A stretch of 64,000 bases of DNA, from positions 12,803,170-12,867,169 of the forward strand of contig NC_051134.1 in the NCBI RefSeq assembly GCF_014839805.1, in the 5' to 3' direction. Each line of letters begins with the position of its first letter. Position 1 is the first letter of the stretch. Made by a program: the position numbers and the translations under genes. Under the pieces are notes generated by a model. The model was not told where the DNA came from and ran no database searches. It was given only the letters and a program-made list of their open reading frames with translations. Source of the stretch: Manduca sexta. Its lineage: Eukaryota > Arthropoda > Insecta > Lepidoptera > Sphingidae. This document shows positions 12,372 to 25,187 of the stretch, one piece after another.

Positions 12372-12881
12372 AACCGACTTATATACCTTGGGGTTGTGGT
12401 GTATAAATAAAACTGCATTTTTTTATAATGTTGTTTCCAAAGTAGTCAATCGTTGAGATTCTTTTAAATTATTAATTACATTGACAAAATGTTCTACACC
12501 ATTAACGATTATTAATGAGCCAATATCAGTGAACTTGCGGTAGTTCACTTACCACCTGAGTAGTGAAGTAATTACAGACAACGAACTGTGTATTCAACGT
12601 GTGGCCGCCGTCGGTCGTGTAATCGGTTTAGTGCGCCCATTTCACTCGCCGTGTCAAGCCGACCATAACATTTTATAACTAAGCATTTTAGTCTTTGTTA
12701 CAGACATATAAGGTGCTTATTATGTTACATTTATAAGAATATTGTAGAAGGTAAGACAGGATAGGTGTAGAATCACAACTTTGATTTGACTTACATTATT
12801 ATATAATTTTCTTTAGGTTCATTTATTCATTTGCACTAAAATCCTAAATGCCATTTTTAAAATCTATCACCCCAAAATAAT

Positions 12882-13056
12882 TATACTAGATCTGTATTAT
12901 CTATCTTACTGTTAAGTACGGGCCTTCTCTACTAAAGAAACTGATTTTCAAAATATGATACTATAATTAGACATTCTTTCAGAGCACCTTTGTTAATATC
13001 TTCTATTGAAATATTCAAAAAAATTCAGTTTCCTCGTCGAATTATTTGTAATTACA
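12882..13056 (-). repeat. Old degraded SINE family A copy
   Basis: On the minus strand the landmarks 'ctgtattat', 'gggccttctctactaa', 'attcaaaaaaattcagtttcctcg' appear in the order expected for SINE A, but with many substitutions. The tRNA-like head is missing. It is clearly older than the copies at 10.9 and 61.5 kb. Confidence 0.5.
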
Positions 13057-14120
13057 AATCTTTCAGCTACTTATGAAATCTGTTTGGTCAGGTTTCATTA
13101 AAATAAGTGCTTCTTTTCAATCTGGTATATTGTGATGATACAAAATCTATTCAAGAGATTAAGGATACCAAACAATTTTGATTAAAACAGCGTTAACTTG
13201 GCCCTTTCCTCTGCATTTTTTTTTATTTAAATTCAATTACGTTAACCAATATGACGTCGAATTCAAACGGCGGCATCTAAAGCCTGAAACCCATAATTAA
13301 ACATATTTTAGATGCAACATCTTAATAATAAGACTGATCTGCAAAAAAACATTATTTTTCCACGCCATCTTATTATGTTGCACGAATAATATACATACAG
13401 ATTTGATATTTCTGAAAAGAAATATGGTATTGAAATGTATGCAGCACGTATATGTATATTTTCTGTAACCAACAATTATGATGAAAATGAAATATTATTT
13501 TTGATCAACGCAAAACCGTTTTTTATTATGTACAATATTCAATAAAGCATTAATGCAAGAACAAAATACAAAGGATGCGGAATATTAAGCCATTAAAAAT
13601 ATATAAAAAATTATAAACATGATAGGAGAATACCACAGGCAGATTTACTTTCAGCGTGTGAAATTGCATATATTCATAATAGTTTTATTTAACGAGGATT
13701 TCATTGCAGAACAATGTAATATGCCGAACATTTAAACGGAAACTATCAAACTCCGATGTCGTTGGGCAGTAATTACACCTACGCAAAGCAAAGTAAGGTG
13801 CGGGTATATAGGTATGTACCTCAAAAGTTGTTGACGTGACGGTCACATGATGCGCGGATTTCTTATTGTTCTTGTTGATTGAAAAAAACTTTATGACACT
13901 TAGGTCGAATCTCGACGTTCCATTAAAATAAATGTCATATGGAGACTTATAAATAAATTGGATAGTAAAAAATAAAAGTGAATAAAATATGAATAAATAG
14001 TGACTCAATCCGTTACTTAGCAATGTTTATAAATCTTAAATCAAGCCTTTTACCTTAATTTAATATTGATTTCTGTAGAGAGGTCAATTCTGTACATGAA
14101 ATATATTTCCAAAATAACTA
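13057..14120. other. AT-rich stretch without recognised genes
   Basis: A 112-codon minus-strand frame (13685-14023) is open, but it has no recognisable domain and a composition expected of chance AT-rich translation. I do not call it. Confidence 0.4.
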
Positions 14121-14906
14121 TCAGGGGGTGATTAGGGATCGATACTGATGCCAAAAATGCAATTAGCAAATTTTTTGTTTGTCTGTCTGTCTGTCGGTCT
14201 GTCTGTATAACCGTTATAGAAACAAAAACTACTCGACGGATTTTAACGAAACTTGGTACAATTATTTGCCATACTCCTGTGCTGGTTATAGTATACTTTT
14301 CATCACGCTACAATTAATAGGAGCAGAGCAGTGAAGGGAAATGTTGGGAAAACGGTAGAAGTTATTCCATTTTTTAAGCTTCCGTCGCGTGTGCAACCTT
14401 AATGGTTAAAGCTACACAGAAATCATGTATCACGGAAATGTTCTCCTTAAAATTATGTAAAAAATATCCCACGACAGCATATGTCTATCTTTTATGGTTG
14501 ACTCACAATAACACGTGTAACTCCCGATAGCTTAGCAGTTCGAAGCTTTCTCATTATATTTGTCTACTCTTACGTTTATAACACTCTCAGTCATCCCTAA
14601 TTAAAAAAGTTAACATTATTTAATATTCCATAAAAAGAATCATAGAAATCGGTATAGAAACACCAAAGTTATACATGAAATACGCTAATAATAAGCCATC
14701 ATGCGTGAATACTGAATCATGCTATAAGGATTATTTTTGTATATATATAAGGTCGTGAACGCACAGGCAGGCGGCTTGCTTGGCACCTAGAGGCTAGCGA
14801 ATCACCTAGCGAGTAGCTTCGTAAAACGAACATTCTCGAACGTTCGCGACCGGTTCCATTTTTGAAGTCCGAAATCCACGCGGGCGAAGCTGCGAGCGGA
14901 AGCTAG
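14121..14906 (+). mobile_element. Non-autonomous Helitron, 786 bp
   Basis: It starts with TC ('tcagggggtgattagggatc') after an A (14120) and ends with CTAG (14903-14906) before a T. A GC-rich terminal hairpin region, 'cgcgggcgaagctgcgagcgg', lies just before the end. Inside are a GTCT microsatellite (about 14168-14208) and a core ('aataggagcagagcag', 'gcttccgtcgcgtg') shared with the Helitron at 2921-3442. There is no coding capacity. The SINE A copy begins only a few bases after its 3' end. Confidence 0.8.
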
Positions 14907-14913
14907 TACATAA

Positions 14914-15250
14914 TAAAAGCGGCGATAGCCTAGTTGGGTGTGGAACGGACTGCCGAGACGAATGTCCGCTGGTTCAAATCCCAAGGGCACACACCTCTGA
15001 CTTTTCTAAAAAATCATGTGTGTATTCTTTGTATTCACAAAGAATCGTTCGCTTTAACGGTGAAGGAAAACATCGTGAGGAAACCTGCATATCTGAGACG
15101 TTCTCTATAGGAATTTCGAAGGTGTGTGAAGTGTACCAATCCGCACTAGGCCAGCGTGGTGGACTAAGGCCTAATCCCTCATAGTAGTAGGGGAGGCCCG
15201 TGCTCAGCAGTGGGCAAGTATACAATACAGGGCTGATATTATTATATTTA
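14914..15250 (+). mobile_element. SINE family A with a small internal inversion
   Basis: A full-length copy with head 'gcggcgatagcctagttggg', box B 'ggttcaaatccc' and tail 'acagggctgatattattat'. Where other copies read 'attctttgtgaattatcg', this one reads 'attctttgtattcacaaagaatcg' (15024-15045), a 9-bp perfect inverted repeat around a 4-base loop. This is consistent with a local template-switch mutation. Confidence 0.9.
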
Positions 15251-17764
15251 CTATATAATCGTAATATATATAAAAGAAAATAGTTTTACGATGATTAAAT
15301 TTGAACGGAATGTGGCAAATAAAATAACATTAATTAAATTACGTATTGACTGTACTTAATAAAATATGCAAGACGAGAAAGAGATTTGGGATGATATACG
15401 GAAGACCCTAGAATACTAACCGTAAGGCTTGTAAGAGTAACTAAACAGTTCAGAGACAATTGCTTAGGTCAAATAGCAACCAGTAGATACACGATTGAAA
15501 ACAATTTTGAAAAAAACACTACTCAGCTACGTGCCAGAGTCTTACAATGAATATCTAAATGGTGTATTTAAAAATTCCCTGTAAATTCAGTAGAAACAAA
15601 ATTCTTAGCGTTTTAATTTAGAAAATAAACAGAAACGCTTGGAAATATTTAATACAATTCCTAGCGGAGCGTGAAGGGAAACTTATTCTACATCGGAGAA
15701 CACAAATTAAGTACAACGAAATTCAAAATTAGTCTTAATGAACCGCCCCAAACCCGAAATAAAGTTACTTAACGTCGTTTAATTCTTACGGAGAAAAGTT
15801 CCAACGCAACCACTTAATACCTTTACCTGAAAATTCAAATACATTCGATACAAAAAATATTAGCTCTTTTAGTTTGTTAAAGATTTTTTGTTGCTCTGCG
15901 GAGCTTAGTGTAATTTATCACGACTCACCTTTGTTACCCTCAGATTTAAAGGTCGAAGATCCAGACGGACTAATAGATGGTTTTGGTTTAAATAAACAAA
16001 ATTACGTATTCAATTTTGCAATGATTTTTAATCTGCACAGATCTAATTTATATGCTGGAGCGACAGATAGTTCGAGATCGTTTACCCCAGAGATGAATCT
16101 TCTACGCTATACTGACAAAGTTATAACTTCATCTGTATGATTAAACACGCTTAATGGTTACATTGTTTATCTTGTACAAAGGTGTTTTATTTATCGTTGC
16201 TGCCTTTATTAATGGGTATTTTTGGCCGAGTGTGCTAATTAACCAAGCGTGTAATAGATACAATTAAAACATAGCTTCGGTGGAGGACGCTAAGTCGTTT
16301 ATTGTTCCGCAAGCAAAGTTTGCGGTAGCTTTAAGTTAATTTTGTATACGCACTTGTGTGTAAACATCATTTATCTCAAAAGGGACATCTATCTGCGCAA
16401 AGTTTGTACAGGTTTTTGAGATTACCACATCAAGCTTGATTTTGGTGTACGTTTCACTCAACATCGTGTGTGATACGTTGGTGATTAGGTATTCACATAT
16501 TTTAGTATCTTTTTTGTATGATTCTGTGTTATGGTTTATATTTCCTTTAACAAAATTTTAAATTAACAAAATGGCATCTGGAAACTAATAAATTATTTCC
16601 AGATACTTTCCCATCTGAAATAATATTATTGAATTATTTTAAATGACCTTCATAACTTCGAAATGTGAATGTAGTAGTTATTACACTATCTAGTCTCTCA
16701 GGAAGTAGACATAACGTTCTATAATAATGTATTTCCGATCAAAATTGTTATTAAACAAAGCTTGATCACCTTGAAGTGCCGTAATTTGATTGTTGATTAT
16801 TTTGTATGTGGTCGTATTGTTTTAGAATTTAGAGCGTCAGGTTGTCAGAACTACTGTTTTATTGGGAAGTGAACCAATGCGTAAGATATTGTTCATAATA
16901 CATTCATTATAAACAATAAGTCTATATAGATACTAAAGTTATTTTTAGTAATTACTTAACGACTAGTAACAATCGGAATCGGAAGTATAAAATTCGTGTG
17001 TTGTTTTTTTGCTTGAGTTACTAAGGAACAAAAATAAACAATGTATAAATATGATTGAAAAAAATTTCATGAAAAAATATTATAATGTCAGTCTCGCGGT
17101 TTCAATTCTTCGGTTAGCACTCGAACTTAAAATTCTCTTCATCACTTTAATAATTCTTCCTTAAATACTAGTATCGCACTCACAATTACTTCACTAGTGT
17201 GGGAGATGATGATTACTTACAACTTCTTCCTTATATTATAGCCAGTCTATCACATCAAAAGGATCTATTCAGAATTTCACCATGAAGTATCTACTGTGTT
17301 CAATTTCACCAAGGATATCTCACTGCTCTGATATCATTATCGCCTTTAAAAATCCCAATACGGGCACCGGGAGTATAGAAAATGGGATTCTTATTTCACC
17401 TTATTGCCTTTAGCCTTTAGGCTTTATATACAATAGTCAGTTTTTTCAAGCGTTCTCTCCGATTCTTGCTTTTCTTATCGGGAGTTATTAACCTTTTAAC
17501 GTAATGGAAAGGCAGTCACGATCCATTTTGGGCTTTTCTTCCATTCGTATTTTCAATTTATATGTAGTGAGCCTTTATTCTACAGACTTGTAAAAATAGT
17601 TCGCCTTCCCTTTATTATCTGTTATTGATTTTTAAAAAATATCCATATTGTATTGATAATTTCATTGTGGATAGTTAATAAATTGTTCAATTTGATTCTG
17701 ATGACTGTTTTGCTATTTTGATCATCTAATGTTTGAGTAGGCATAAATATTTTGCATTCATTTT
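15251..17764. other. AT-rich stretch with one protein-like open stretch
   Basis: No repeat recognised. An 88-codon plus frame (15874-16140) has a fairly balanced composition. From a pyrimidine-rich 'accctcag' (15941) to a GTATGA (16134) it could be an exon, but I recognise no family and cannot support it as a gene. Confidence 0.3.
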
Positions 17765-18056
17765 TATTTAGTACTAGGTGTTGCTTCAGGCTTCACTCGC
17801 GTGAAACCCTTCCCGCTACAAAATTCCTTAAGTCACTGTAGGGATCAATAACGATCTCTACTTAAAAAATCTGATTAAAAATCAAATATTTTCCAATAGA
17901 GCAAATGACCGGGATGATTTAATGTTATATGTTAATCCAGGACATGATATATCTGCGTGCAAAATTTGACCCAAATTCCTTCAGCGGTTTTTGTGTTAAG
18001 TTCTAACAAATAAAAAAAAAATCACAAATATTCGCATTTAATATTTGTAGGAGTGA
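17765..18056 (+). repeat. Possible LINE 3' end (RTE-like) or derived SINE
   Basis: The order of elements is 'ggcttcactcgcgtga', 'ccgggatgatttaatgttat', 'gcaaaatttgacccaaattcc', 'cagcggttttt', an A-rich run, and a tail 'ttcgcatttaatatttgtagga'. That is the pattern of very common insect repeats usually assigned to RTE-type LINE 3' ends. Assignment to RTE is from memory of the family and was not verified. A related but degraded copy is at 37.15-37.37 kb. Confidence 0.4.
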
Positions 18057-19044
18057 GAAGTAAGATACCACAAGATTTTATATTATGCTCCAAAAAAGCA
18101 AAGAGTAAAGGAACAGGGGTGTTATATTTGTTAAAATAAAGTACGTAAACGTAGAACACGGTATTTACTTACTAAACGTAGATACCTCGCAGACATATTT
18201 TTTTATTCTACTACTTACTTGTTTGGCACAAGAATAGACTTGCCTCGACATCTATTATAGTTTCAAGATTTAAGAAAAAGATTGTTTCTCTTTTTTTCGC
18301 ATACAAGTAAAATTTAGTCTTTGTAGTAACATTTACTTTTAGAAAGATCAAAAGTTAGTGCAACAATATTTCACATTACGTTTTAATAATGAAAATAAAC
18401 GATTTAATAACATATATTTTCCTTAAAATAGCAAATTACTTTGTTAACGTTTGTAGGTTATATACCTATTACCTATATAAAAAATATAGGGCGACATTGC
18501 CTACATTGACCTAAGGTAAACAAATTATACCAGAAGTTATTAAATTGGCATGCTCACAGTGAACCCTTATCCAAACAACGTACAAAGTACTTGGATATTT
18601 AGCTCTTATACATAATACAGATAATACAAAGTTAACACTTACCGATCCTAGGTAAACCGTCTCAGAGAGTTTTATTTGTTAAGTAAACATATAAAAGTTG
18701 CTTAACCCACTGATACATTCTCCTTCCTAATAAATGTTTATTTAGGTTTCTTCAACAGTTAATAACACGAATGGGGTGCCTTTTACTTAACTAATTCGTA
18801 TTCTCACGAAAATTGTACATAGTAACAAGACGTCGATTTTGAAATAAAATTATTTAACGGATTTTATCGCCATTATTTATATTATTATTTTCTTTCGACG
18901 TTTTGAAGACTGTAGAATTCATGGGCACGAGCCGGACTGATATTGATTTTCCAGGAGCACTAAAACTTCATATATTCAATAATTCATAAATCGACTGACT
19001 GAAGTTCAGTTTGTATATAATTTTGGCTGAACAGAAATGGGTCA
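18057..19044. other. AT-rich stretch, nothing recognised
   Basis: No supported open frame or repeat. Confidence 0.4.
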
Positions 19045-19280
19045 AAGCACGACTTCTTATCCCCAAGGGGCAGACAGAGACGCAACTGGTTCATCCACTT
19101 TTCACCGTGTGAATTCCGTCCCATTATGTGATAAACCTATCGCAATATCAGGCACAAATTCCAGACTCTGAGCTGATACTGAGTAGAAAAACCAAATTTA
19201 ATTTTGCCCGAACCAATGATCTAACCCTAGATCACAGCTCTGCAGTCATATCGTAATACAACTACGCCTCCGAAGCAGTA
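19045..19280 (-). repeat. SINE family B, degraded minus-strand copy
   Basis: Read from 19280 downwards it has a tRNA-like head ('ggcgtagttgta'-type box A, mutated box B), then the body 'tactcagtatcagctcagagtc', 'aatttgtgcctgatat', 'gggacggaat' and the 'cccttggggat' 3' landmark. All of these align with the better copy at 49.56-49.80 kb. Several substitutions in the promoter make it an old copy. Confidence 0.75.
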
Positions 19281-20437
19281 GATCAAAGCGTTCAATTTAA
19301 TACACTAATAATTCTGTTTGTCAAAGATGTAGCACGTATTTCTCAATTGCTTTTCTTGTAAAAGAAGCTACATCCAGTGTAATAGTACTCTTTATGATTG
19401 ATAACTTTATCCCTTGAAAAGACTCAGACAGAACTGTGAGACAAAGCTAGTTAATACAAACAAAACATTATTTCATGATTATATAAGCTTACTAACTCCG
19501 CATTCACAGCTTCCTTCAAAATCAATGGCGGAATGAACTTAATTAACGAAGCTGTTTGCAAGTTTAACGACGCAGCGAAGGTGCGTGAACAAACAAACTT
19601 CTAGAATATCACGCGAGTAGATTAATTTACTATTTACAGATAGTGCGATGAAGTTATTTGATTACAGCTTTTAAAAAATCAGATAGCTTCCAGGAAACAT
19701 ATATAGTATGACCTTACTGTATCTTTAAATGGTAATACATTATGATGGGCTAGTTGCGTCTTTAGGTTTTAACAGAAATTATCTACAAAATGTGTGCAAA
19801 GTGGTAATCCATAGTAACTGCTTACCCTGATGGGATAGAGACGTGATAGGTGTGAAGCTTCACAATCAATTACTATGTATGAATGTCTCCAAAATTGCTG
19901 ACAAACAATTACTCCTTTAATAAATCATTCGTTTCATGATAACCCAAAACAGGTCGAAAGCACCAAAAGTAATTAGTAAAAGCAAAATTATTACAAAAAC
20001 ATTCAGTGATCAATCAAAAATAATCCATCAGAGCTGAACGGACGAAACAGGCGAGTAATCTACATGGACGGTTACTACTTAGATACATTAGTTATGTAAC
20101 GGTCGGTACATACGAACAGAATAACATCGCATCGATCATTATTAATAAACAAAGCTCAATTAACGTTGGAGCTGTTCAGTGACCGAATATCTGTCACATA
20201 TAAGGATATTACTATAGTGAACTTACTTGGCAGTTTCGGAAATGTAATCTACCTTTTCATATTATTTTTTTGTTAATTCTATCCCTCTAATAAGGACAAC
20301 TGTAGTTTTATGTATATATAATATAATACTACACATAATTACGTTCGTCATAGATTTACGCAATGACATATAAAGCCAAGGAATGATACCAAATATAATA
20401 CATAGAATTGATAAGTAAGGTACCTACTCCATAGATA

Positions 20438-20686
20438 TTGACGATAACATTTCTAGAAATTTCTGATAAATACACTAGAGACGATATTTTGCCAAAATCT
20501 GTCTATAAAGATGGAGTGGTAGCCAAGAATTTGTATGTTCAATACTTTATGAAAGATGAGAATCTGTTACACATAGCGACTGCGGACGTTTGGGCTATGC
20601 TTTCCGAATTTAATTTCTTGTTCGGCATTCAGTATGAGATGCCTACAAATACATCCAACAGTTTAATCAGTAGAAATTCTAAGTGA
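20438..20686 (+). other. Candidate exon resembling a DEG/ENaC (pickpocket) channel C-terminal segment
   Basis: An open stretch translates to a balanced, protein-like sequence containing N-L-Y-V-Q-Y-F, then D-V-W-A-M-L-S-E-F, then L-F-G-I. In insect pickpocket channels the last extracellular strand (V-x-Y-F), a W-x-x-L-S-x-F-G-G segment and G-L-F-x-G leading into the second membrane helix come in that order. Possible splice sites frame it: 'tttctag' ending at 20456 and 'ca|gtatgag' at 20631/20632. That would end the exon just before the membrane helix. The double glycine is replaced by N-F here, and I found no neighbouring exon. It could be a decayed fragment, a real exon of a gene with long introns, or chance. 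Confidence 0.3.
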
Positions 20687-21332
20687 ATATTTCCCAATAT
20701 ATAACGGCTGCCATGTGAAATACCATCTACAGTAAATTTTGGCTTGATTTATGCAGTGACATAGTTTCAGTTTTTTTATCAATTTCAATGTTATTTTTGA
20801 AGATAAAGGTGAAATCCGAAAAAAAAATTGATTGAGATTCAGGTTGGATACTGAGAAAGCATTGAAAAATGTTTATTTGATTTTTTATTGCATCAATGAA
20901 ACTTGAAATTCAAAGTCACACCCAAAGGGAATAAATTAGAACTGTAATTTCGACTTAAAGTTTATTTTAACGAATCGTGATGTTTAATGTAACGTATAAA
21001 ATCTTAAAATTTAAAAACTACTAACTAGTTTAGTCTAGGTTTTTTGTGCTAGGTAGTCCTGTGACACCTCACATTTTTTCTGCAGGATATATTCTTTGTT
21101 CTTAATCTACGATTATCTAAACATATTTCTTACTTATTAAACGCTCAATAGCCTTACAATCATCAAATGCCTAACCTATATAATATAATTAGCAATTAGT
21201 AACACCCATAAGCCAGTGAAAACTGACTAGCATTTAAGCAACCGTTAAGTATATTTGAGATGGTTAGTACTTACTTATAATTAGGTTAGCTTAGATTAGT
21301 ACTTATTATTACTACTTAATTACTTATTTCTA
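20687..21332. other. AT-rich stretch, nothing recognised
   Basis: I looked here for a following exon with a membrane helix for the candidate channel segment and saw none. Confidence 0.35.
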
Positions 21333-21505
21333 GCTGCCTCGGTGGTGTTGTATTGCGTACACGGTACGAGTACGATTATGGCGCTGAAGTTCTGAGTTCG
21401 AATCTCGGGACGCAAAAAAAATATTGTGATTGGGTTTTCTTCTTAAAAATTAATTGGTCGCAGCTCGGAGTCAAGAATTTGGCAGTGTGACAACCCCAGT
21501 CGGAA
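21333..21505 (+). repeat. SINE with tRNA-like head (family C type)
   Basis: The head is 'gcctcggtggtgttgtatt' with a box B-like 'gagttcgaatctcgg' at about 21390. The body 'ggtcgcagctcggagtc' matches the family C copy at 37.72 kb. The body ends early, so this is a 3'-shortened or diverged copy. Confidence 0.65.
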
Positions 21506-24500
21506 GTATTAATTGAATTATTATAATATGATTATTACTTATAGATGGCATCATGGATCATTACAGTGAACTACAGTTTTGTAACGCAAAAGTTTAAAAG
21601 CGATCATAACCGTGACCCTAGGAATACATAACTGTCAATGTCCATTTAATGTACCAACTAAAATAACTTATATTTTTATTTCTAACGTAAACATAAGAAA
21701 TCATAATACCTACTCGTTTTTAAATCCCACTCAGACATTAAATTCTGCAATACAAAATGACAATACGGTTGGGTAAATAGGTACTACACAGTAACTCGCT
21801 TGGGATCCAACGTAAACGCCTTTAAAGAAATAAGTCCGCAAATTTCCGTTTGATTTATAAACCGGAAATATTCTTTGATTTGTTACGAATATTTTCCCGT
21901 CAGATGTGTTTCATATGTCCCGTTTTGTACATCATTAGCAATACTCATATCTCTGTCGTCGATTCACTGATACGGAATTACACCGGAATTTTCCAATGCA
22001 TATAAAAAAGTTACTCGATGTGGATTTTTATTACGACCAAAGCATTCTATTTTTCATAATGTCCTTTGATCGTTCATCGGATAAAAAAGCAAAGAGGGGT
22101 TCGATTTTATTAAAGAAGCATACCTATTTATTTGTTATAAATAAAAATGTTGGAGATATGCAATTAAGCTTTAGGAAGATACCTAGAAAGAAATATAGAT
22201 TTATCTTAAAAACAAGAAATAAATATACAAGCCAACTTTTTTTAAGCTGAATATAAATTTATAGCTTGGCAAGGGCCGGCTTATACAAACATACTGAACT
22301 TTTGGGTGAGCGCTTTAGACGCGTGCAACCCTTGAAAATCAAGCGACCATGCTCAAGGCAACCCACTAACGGGTTACAAATCTCGGCTCAGGAGATTCTA
22401 GAGGCCTCTTGCCTCAGGCCTCAGGCCTCAGAATCTCGGCTTAGGAGGTCATTGGGAGAAGATGAGACATCAACAATTAAATAAATTTGCATTGCATGTT
22501 GTAACTATAAGTTATATTTTCCATTGTGTGAAGATCAGGAAAAGAGTACCCGTGGCTCAGTTATCCCACCCTTATTACCAAGTTAATCTATATCACAAAT
22601 TACCACCGCGTCTCGACTACTTAGCGTCGCTGGTTGCGCCACGCGGGACCCAAGTTCGCCGCATTAATCTCGGCAAAGTTTAATGCGTGACTAACTTGTA
22701 GCTGCTTTATTCCGGACGGCGGCATTTTACTACACATTTGCATTATTTAGAAGCTGCATAGCTTTTGACATATCGTGTAACTAGTTAATATAACTTCGTG
22801 ACTATCCTGACGTTTCCGAGTGAATCTGAACGCTGGGCTAACTTGAACAATAATAATTCTGTTCTGCTACCGGGATTGTGTACGTTTGTTAGTTTTAATT
22901 GGGTTTGTTTAATATGTTTTTGAGATAAAAATATGTTTTGAAATTAATATTATTATTATACCGACATTTGTCCAGAGGATTTGCATTTGTTTTCGTTAAA
23001 GTCTTCCCTGTCCTATTTTAGATATTCAAATTAAACTTAAATCATATTTTAAACAGGGAAATCATTAGTATTTAAGTATAACAAAATCAAAAAAATAATC
23101 AACTTATTCGTTGTCTGGACCATTGGCATCAAGTTAGTATTAGGTATATATTTTTGATATATTAAACCACAATACCAAACATACTTTGAAGGGCCTTACA
23201 AATCATTTTGCACGTTTATCTATAGTTATTTATGAACCGAAAATAGAATTCACTACTTCGTAATCGGGACAATTTAAAGCGAAATTGTCAGAAACAGCAG
23301 AGATAAAACGTTGATATGAACAAGGCACCCTCCGACCTCGCATTTATCTCTCCTTTTACTAAAACAATAAAGGGCAAAAGGTCCCGTACCATAAAAAGAA
23401 AAACATAATAAAATTGTTATCCTTTTGATTTGTTGTAGGCAAAAGAGACTATTCAAGTATATTGAATGTGTTTTGCTGACGACATACGCAAACGTTGGGA
23501 CAAAGATATTCAAAGTTAAAGACGGCATGATTTATGAGTGAAATTGTACCGAATTCGCAAACAGGAATTTCGGGATTGGGTGTCGACGCAATTTCGGATT
23601 AGCATGTCAGTAATTCTCTAAGGAGATCTTCCTATAGTAAACTATACTGTTTGGACCTTTGTAAAATTCGTATTAGAAATACGTATATTTTTGTATAAGA
23701 ATGTGAACTACATTAATGAATTTAGTCATCGATCTGTATTCTAGTTATAAACTATTGTTTTATTATCAAAAAGTCAGTAAATTCCCATTACTAAACAACA
23801 AAAAACTCTAATAGATACCTAATAATTTTGCGGCTACAAATAAATAATAAGATTTGAGTAGTGTTCTTTCAAAGCGAAATTTAATGTTATAGAAGCTGCA
23901 AGAATTTTTTCCTTAAGTTAGCTATTATTTGTTGTGTCCTCTGAAATGTGACATATTGTTGGAATGCTCGGCTCCGATAATATTCTGTAGATATATGAGA
24001 AAAGGGATGCCAGGTAATATATTAGTAATCTTGACATTCGGCAAAGAATATTCATAATTCATATATCAAATCTAGATCGATTAAATTACATAAAATAAAT
24101 ATAATATCAATAAAGAACATTGGAGAGTTATTTATTTATGAAATCAGGCGTTTATATCTATAATTACAAATATGAATATGTATTTTCCTTACTAATTAGT
24201 TAAAGGCCCAAATTAAACCAGACTTTAAAAACATATTTTCTGCTTTTAGTACAGACGCGTCATGTTATGTCCGTTGAATGTTGTTTTTTAATTAAATTTA
24301 AGCATACAGCATCAATAGGATTTAATTAATTATTAGTTTATAATTATTTTTTATACTTTCAAAGTTTTTTATGCTTTTTATAAGATTGGAGACCCTAATT
24401 GAACCTTCCTTAATTGCTAAGACATAGATAACCCTTAAAACTTCTAACGAGAATATTTTCATTTCCAGGCAGTAAATCTTATACAAAATTTTTTAAGGAT

Positions 24501-24635
24501 TTGAACTCTGTCTTAATACTCTATATTTTTGGCCTATAGACACACAAAAAAATTATGGCAATTCGCCATTGTTCTTTGTAGAATTATGTTTATACAGAAT
24601 ATCATTTTTTTATACCAGTATGACAATATCACTCC
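21506..24635. other. Mostly unrecognised AT-rich DNA
   Basis: A GC-richer patch at 22266-22683 carries two overlapping open frames of about 72 codons and a short direct repeat 'caggcctcaggcctcag' near 22410-22432. No domain is recognisable. The rest is AT-rich without supported features. Confidence 0.35.
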
Positions 24636-24818
24636 ACAATAACCAATAGAATCTCGACTGATGGGAGATGGTTACCCGTCGGCAGTCGACACAATTATGT
24701 AGGCCTGTTGGAACCGGATATATACAGCCTGATCCCGGAACGCGACACACTATGGTGCACTTTGTGTACGGCGGTTGCTATCCGGGCGGATATGAAATAT
24801 TTCCTACCACCAGCAAAT
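24636..24818 (+). repeat. Dispersed repeat family D copy
   Basis: It reads 'agaatctcgactgatggg', 'acacaattatgtaggcctg', 'ggaaccggatatata', 'gatcccggaacgcgacac', 'gctatccgggcggat' and the end 'tcctaccaccagca'. These landmarks occur in the same order as in the copy at 11.29-11.53 kb. The 65-codon frame overlapping it is incidental. Confidence 0.7.
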
Positions 24819-25016
24819 ATTTTATTCAATGCAACAATTTTCGAAATATTTTACAAAACATATAGTTTTTCCACTAAAACCTAGGCCATTAGTGTACGAA
24901 TAACCATTTTCATATTATTCATCGTCAGTAATGGTCAAATGAATCATAGATACGATGTCATAAAAAAGCTTCCACCTTTCGCCATTTGCATAACAGTGAC
25001 GAAACTTTATTATTAT

Positions 25017-25130
25017 GTACTAGTACTACCCGCAGCTCGGTTTGCGATTTGTTATATTTTATCATAAAGTCTTTTATCCATCGAGTTTCAAATTCCCGGG
25101 TTATACTCCTCAAAGATTTTATATAAGTGA
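25017..25130 (+). repeat. Possible fragment of the LINE 3'-end-like repeat
   Basis: 'ctagtactacccgcagctcgg' and the following 'ttcaaattcccgggtta' resemble the start of the repeats at 17.77 and 37.15 kb. The fragment is short and the assignment weak. Confidence 0.25.
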
Positions 25131-25187
25131 AAATGGTTTTAAATAGATTTACATATTAAGAATATAATGATGTTAATTGTAATCGAA

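Noticed and set aside
22266..22683. Two overlapping GC-richer frames
   Set aside because: They lie in different frames with no recognisable domain. The local CAGGCCT direct repeat explains part of the composition.
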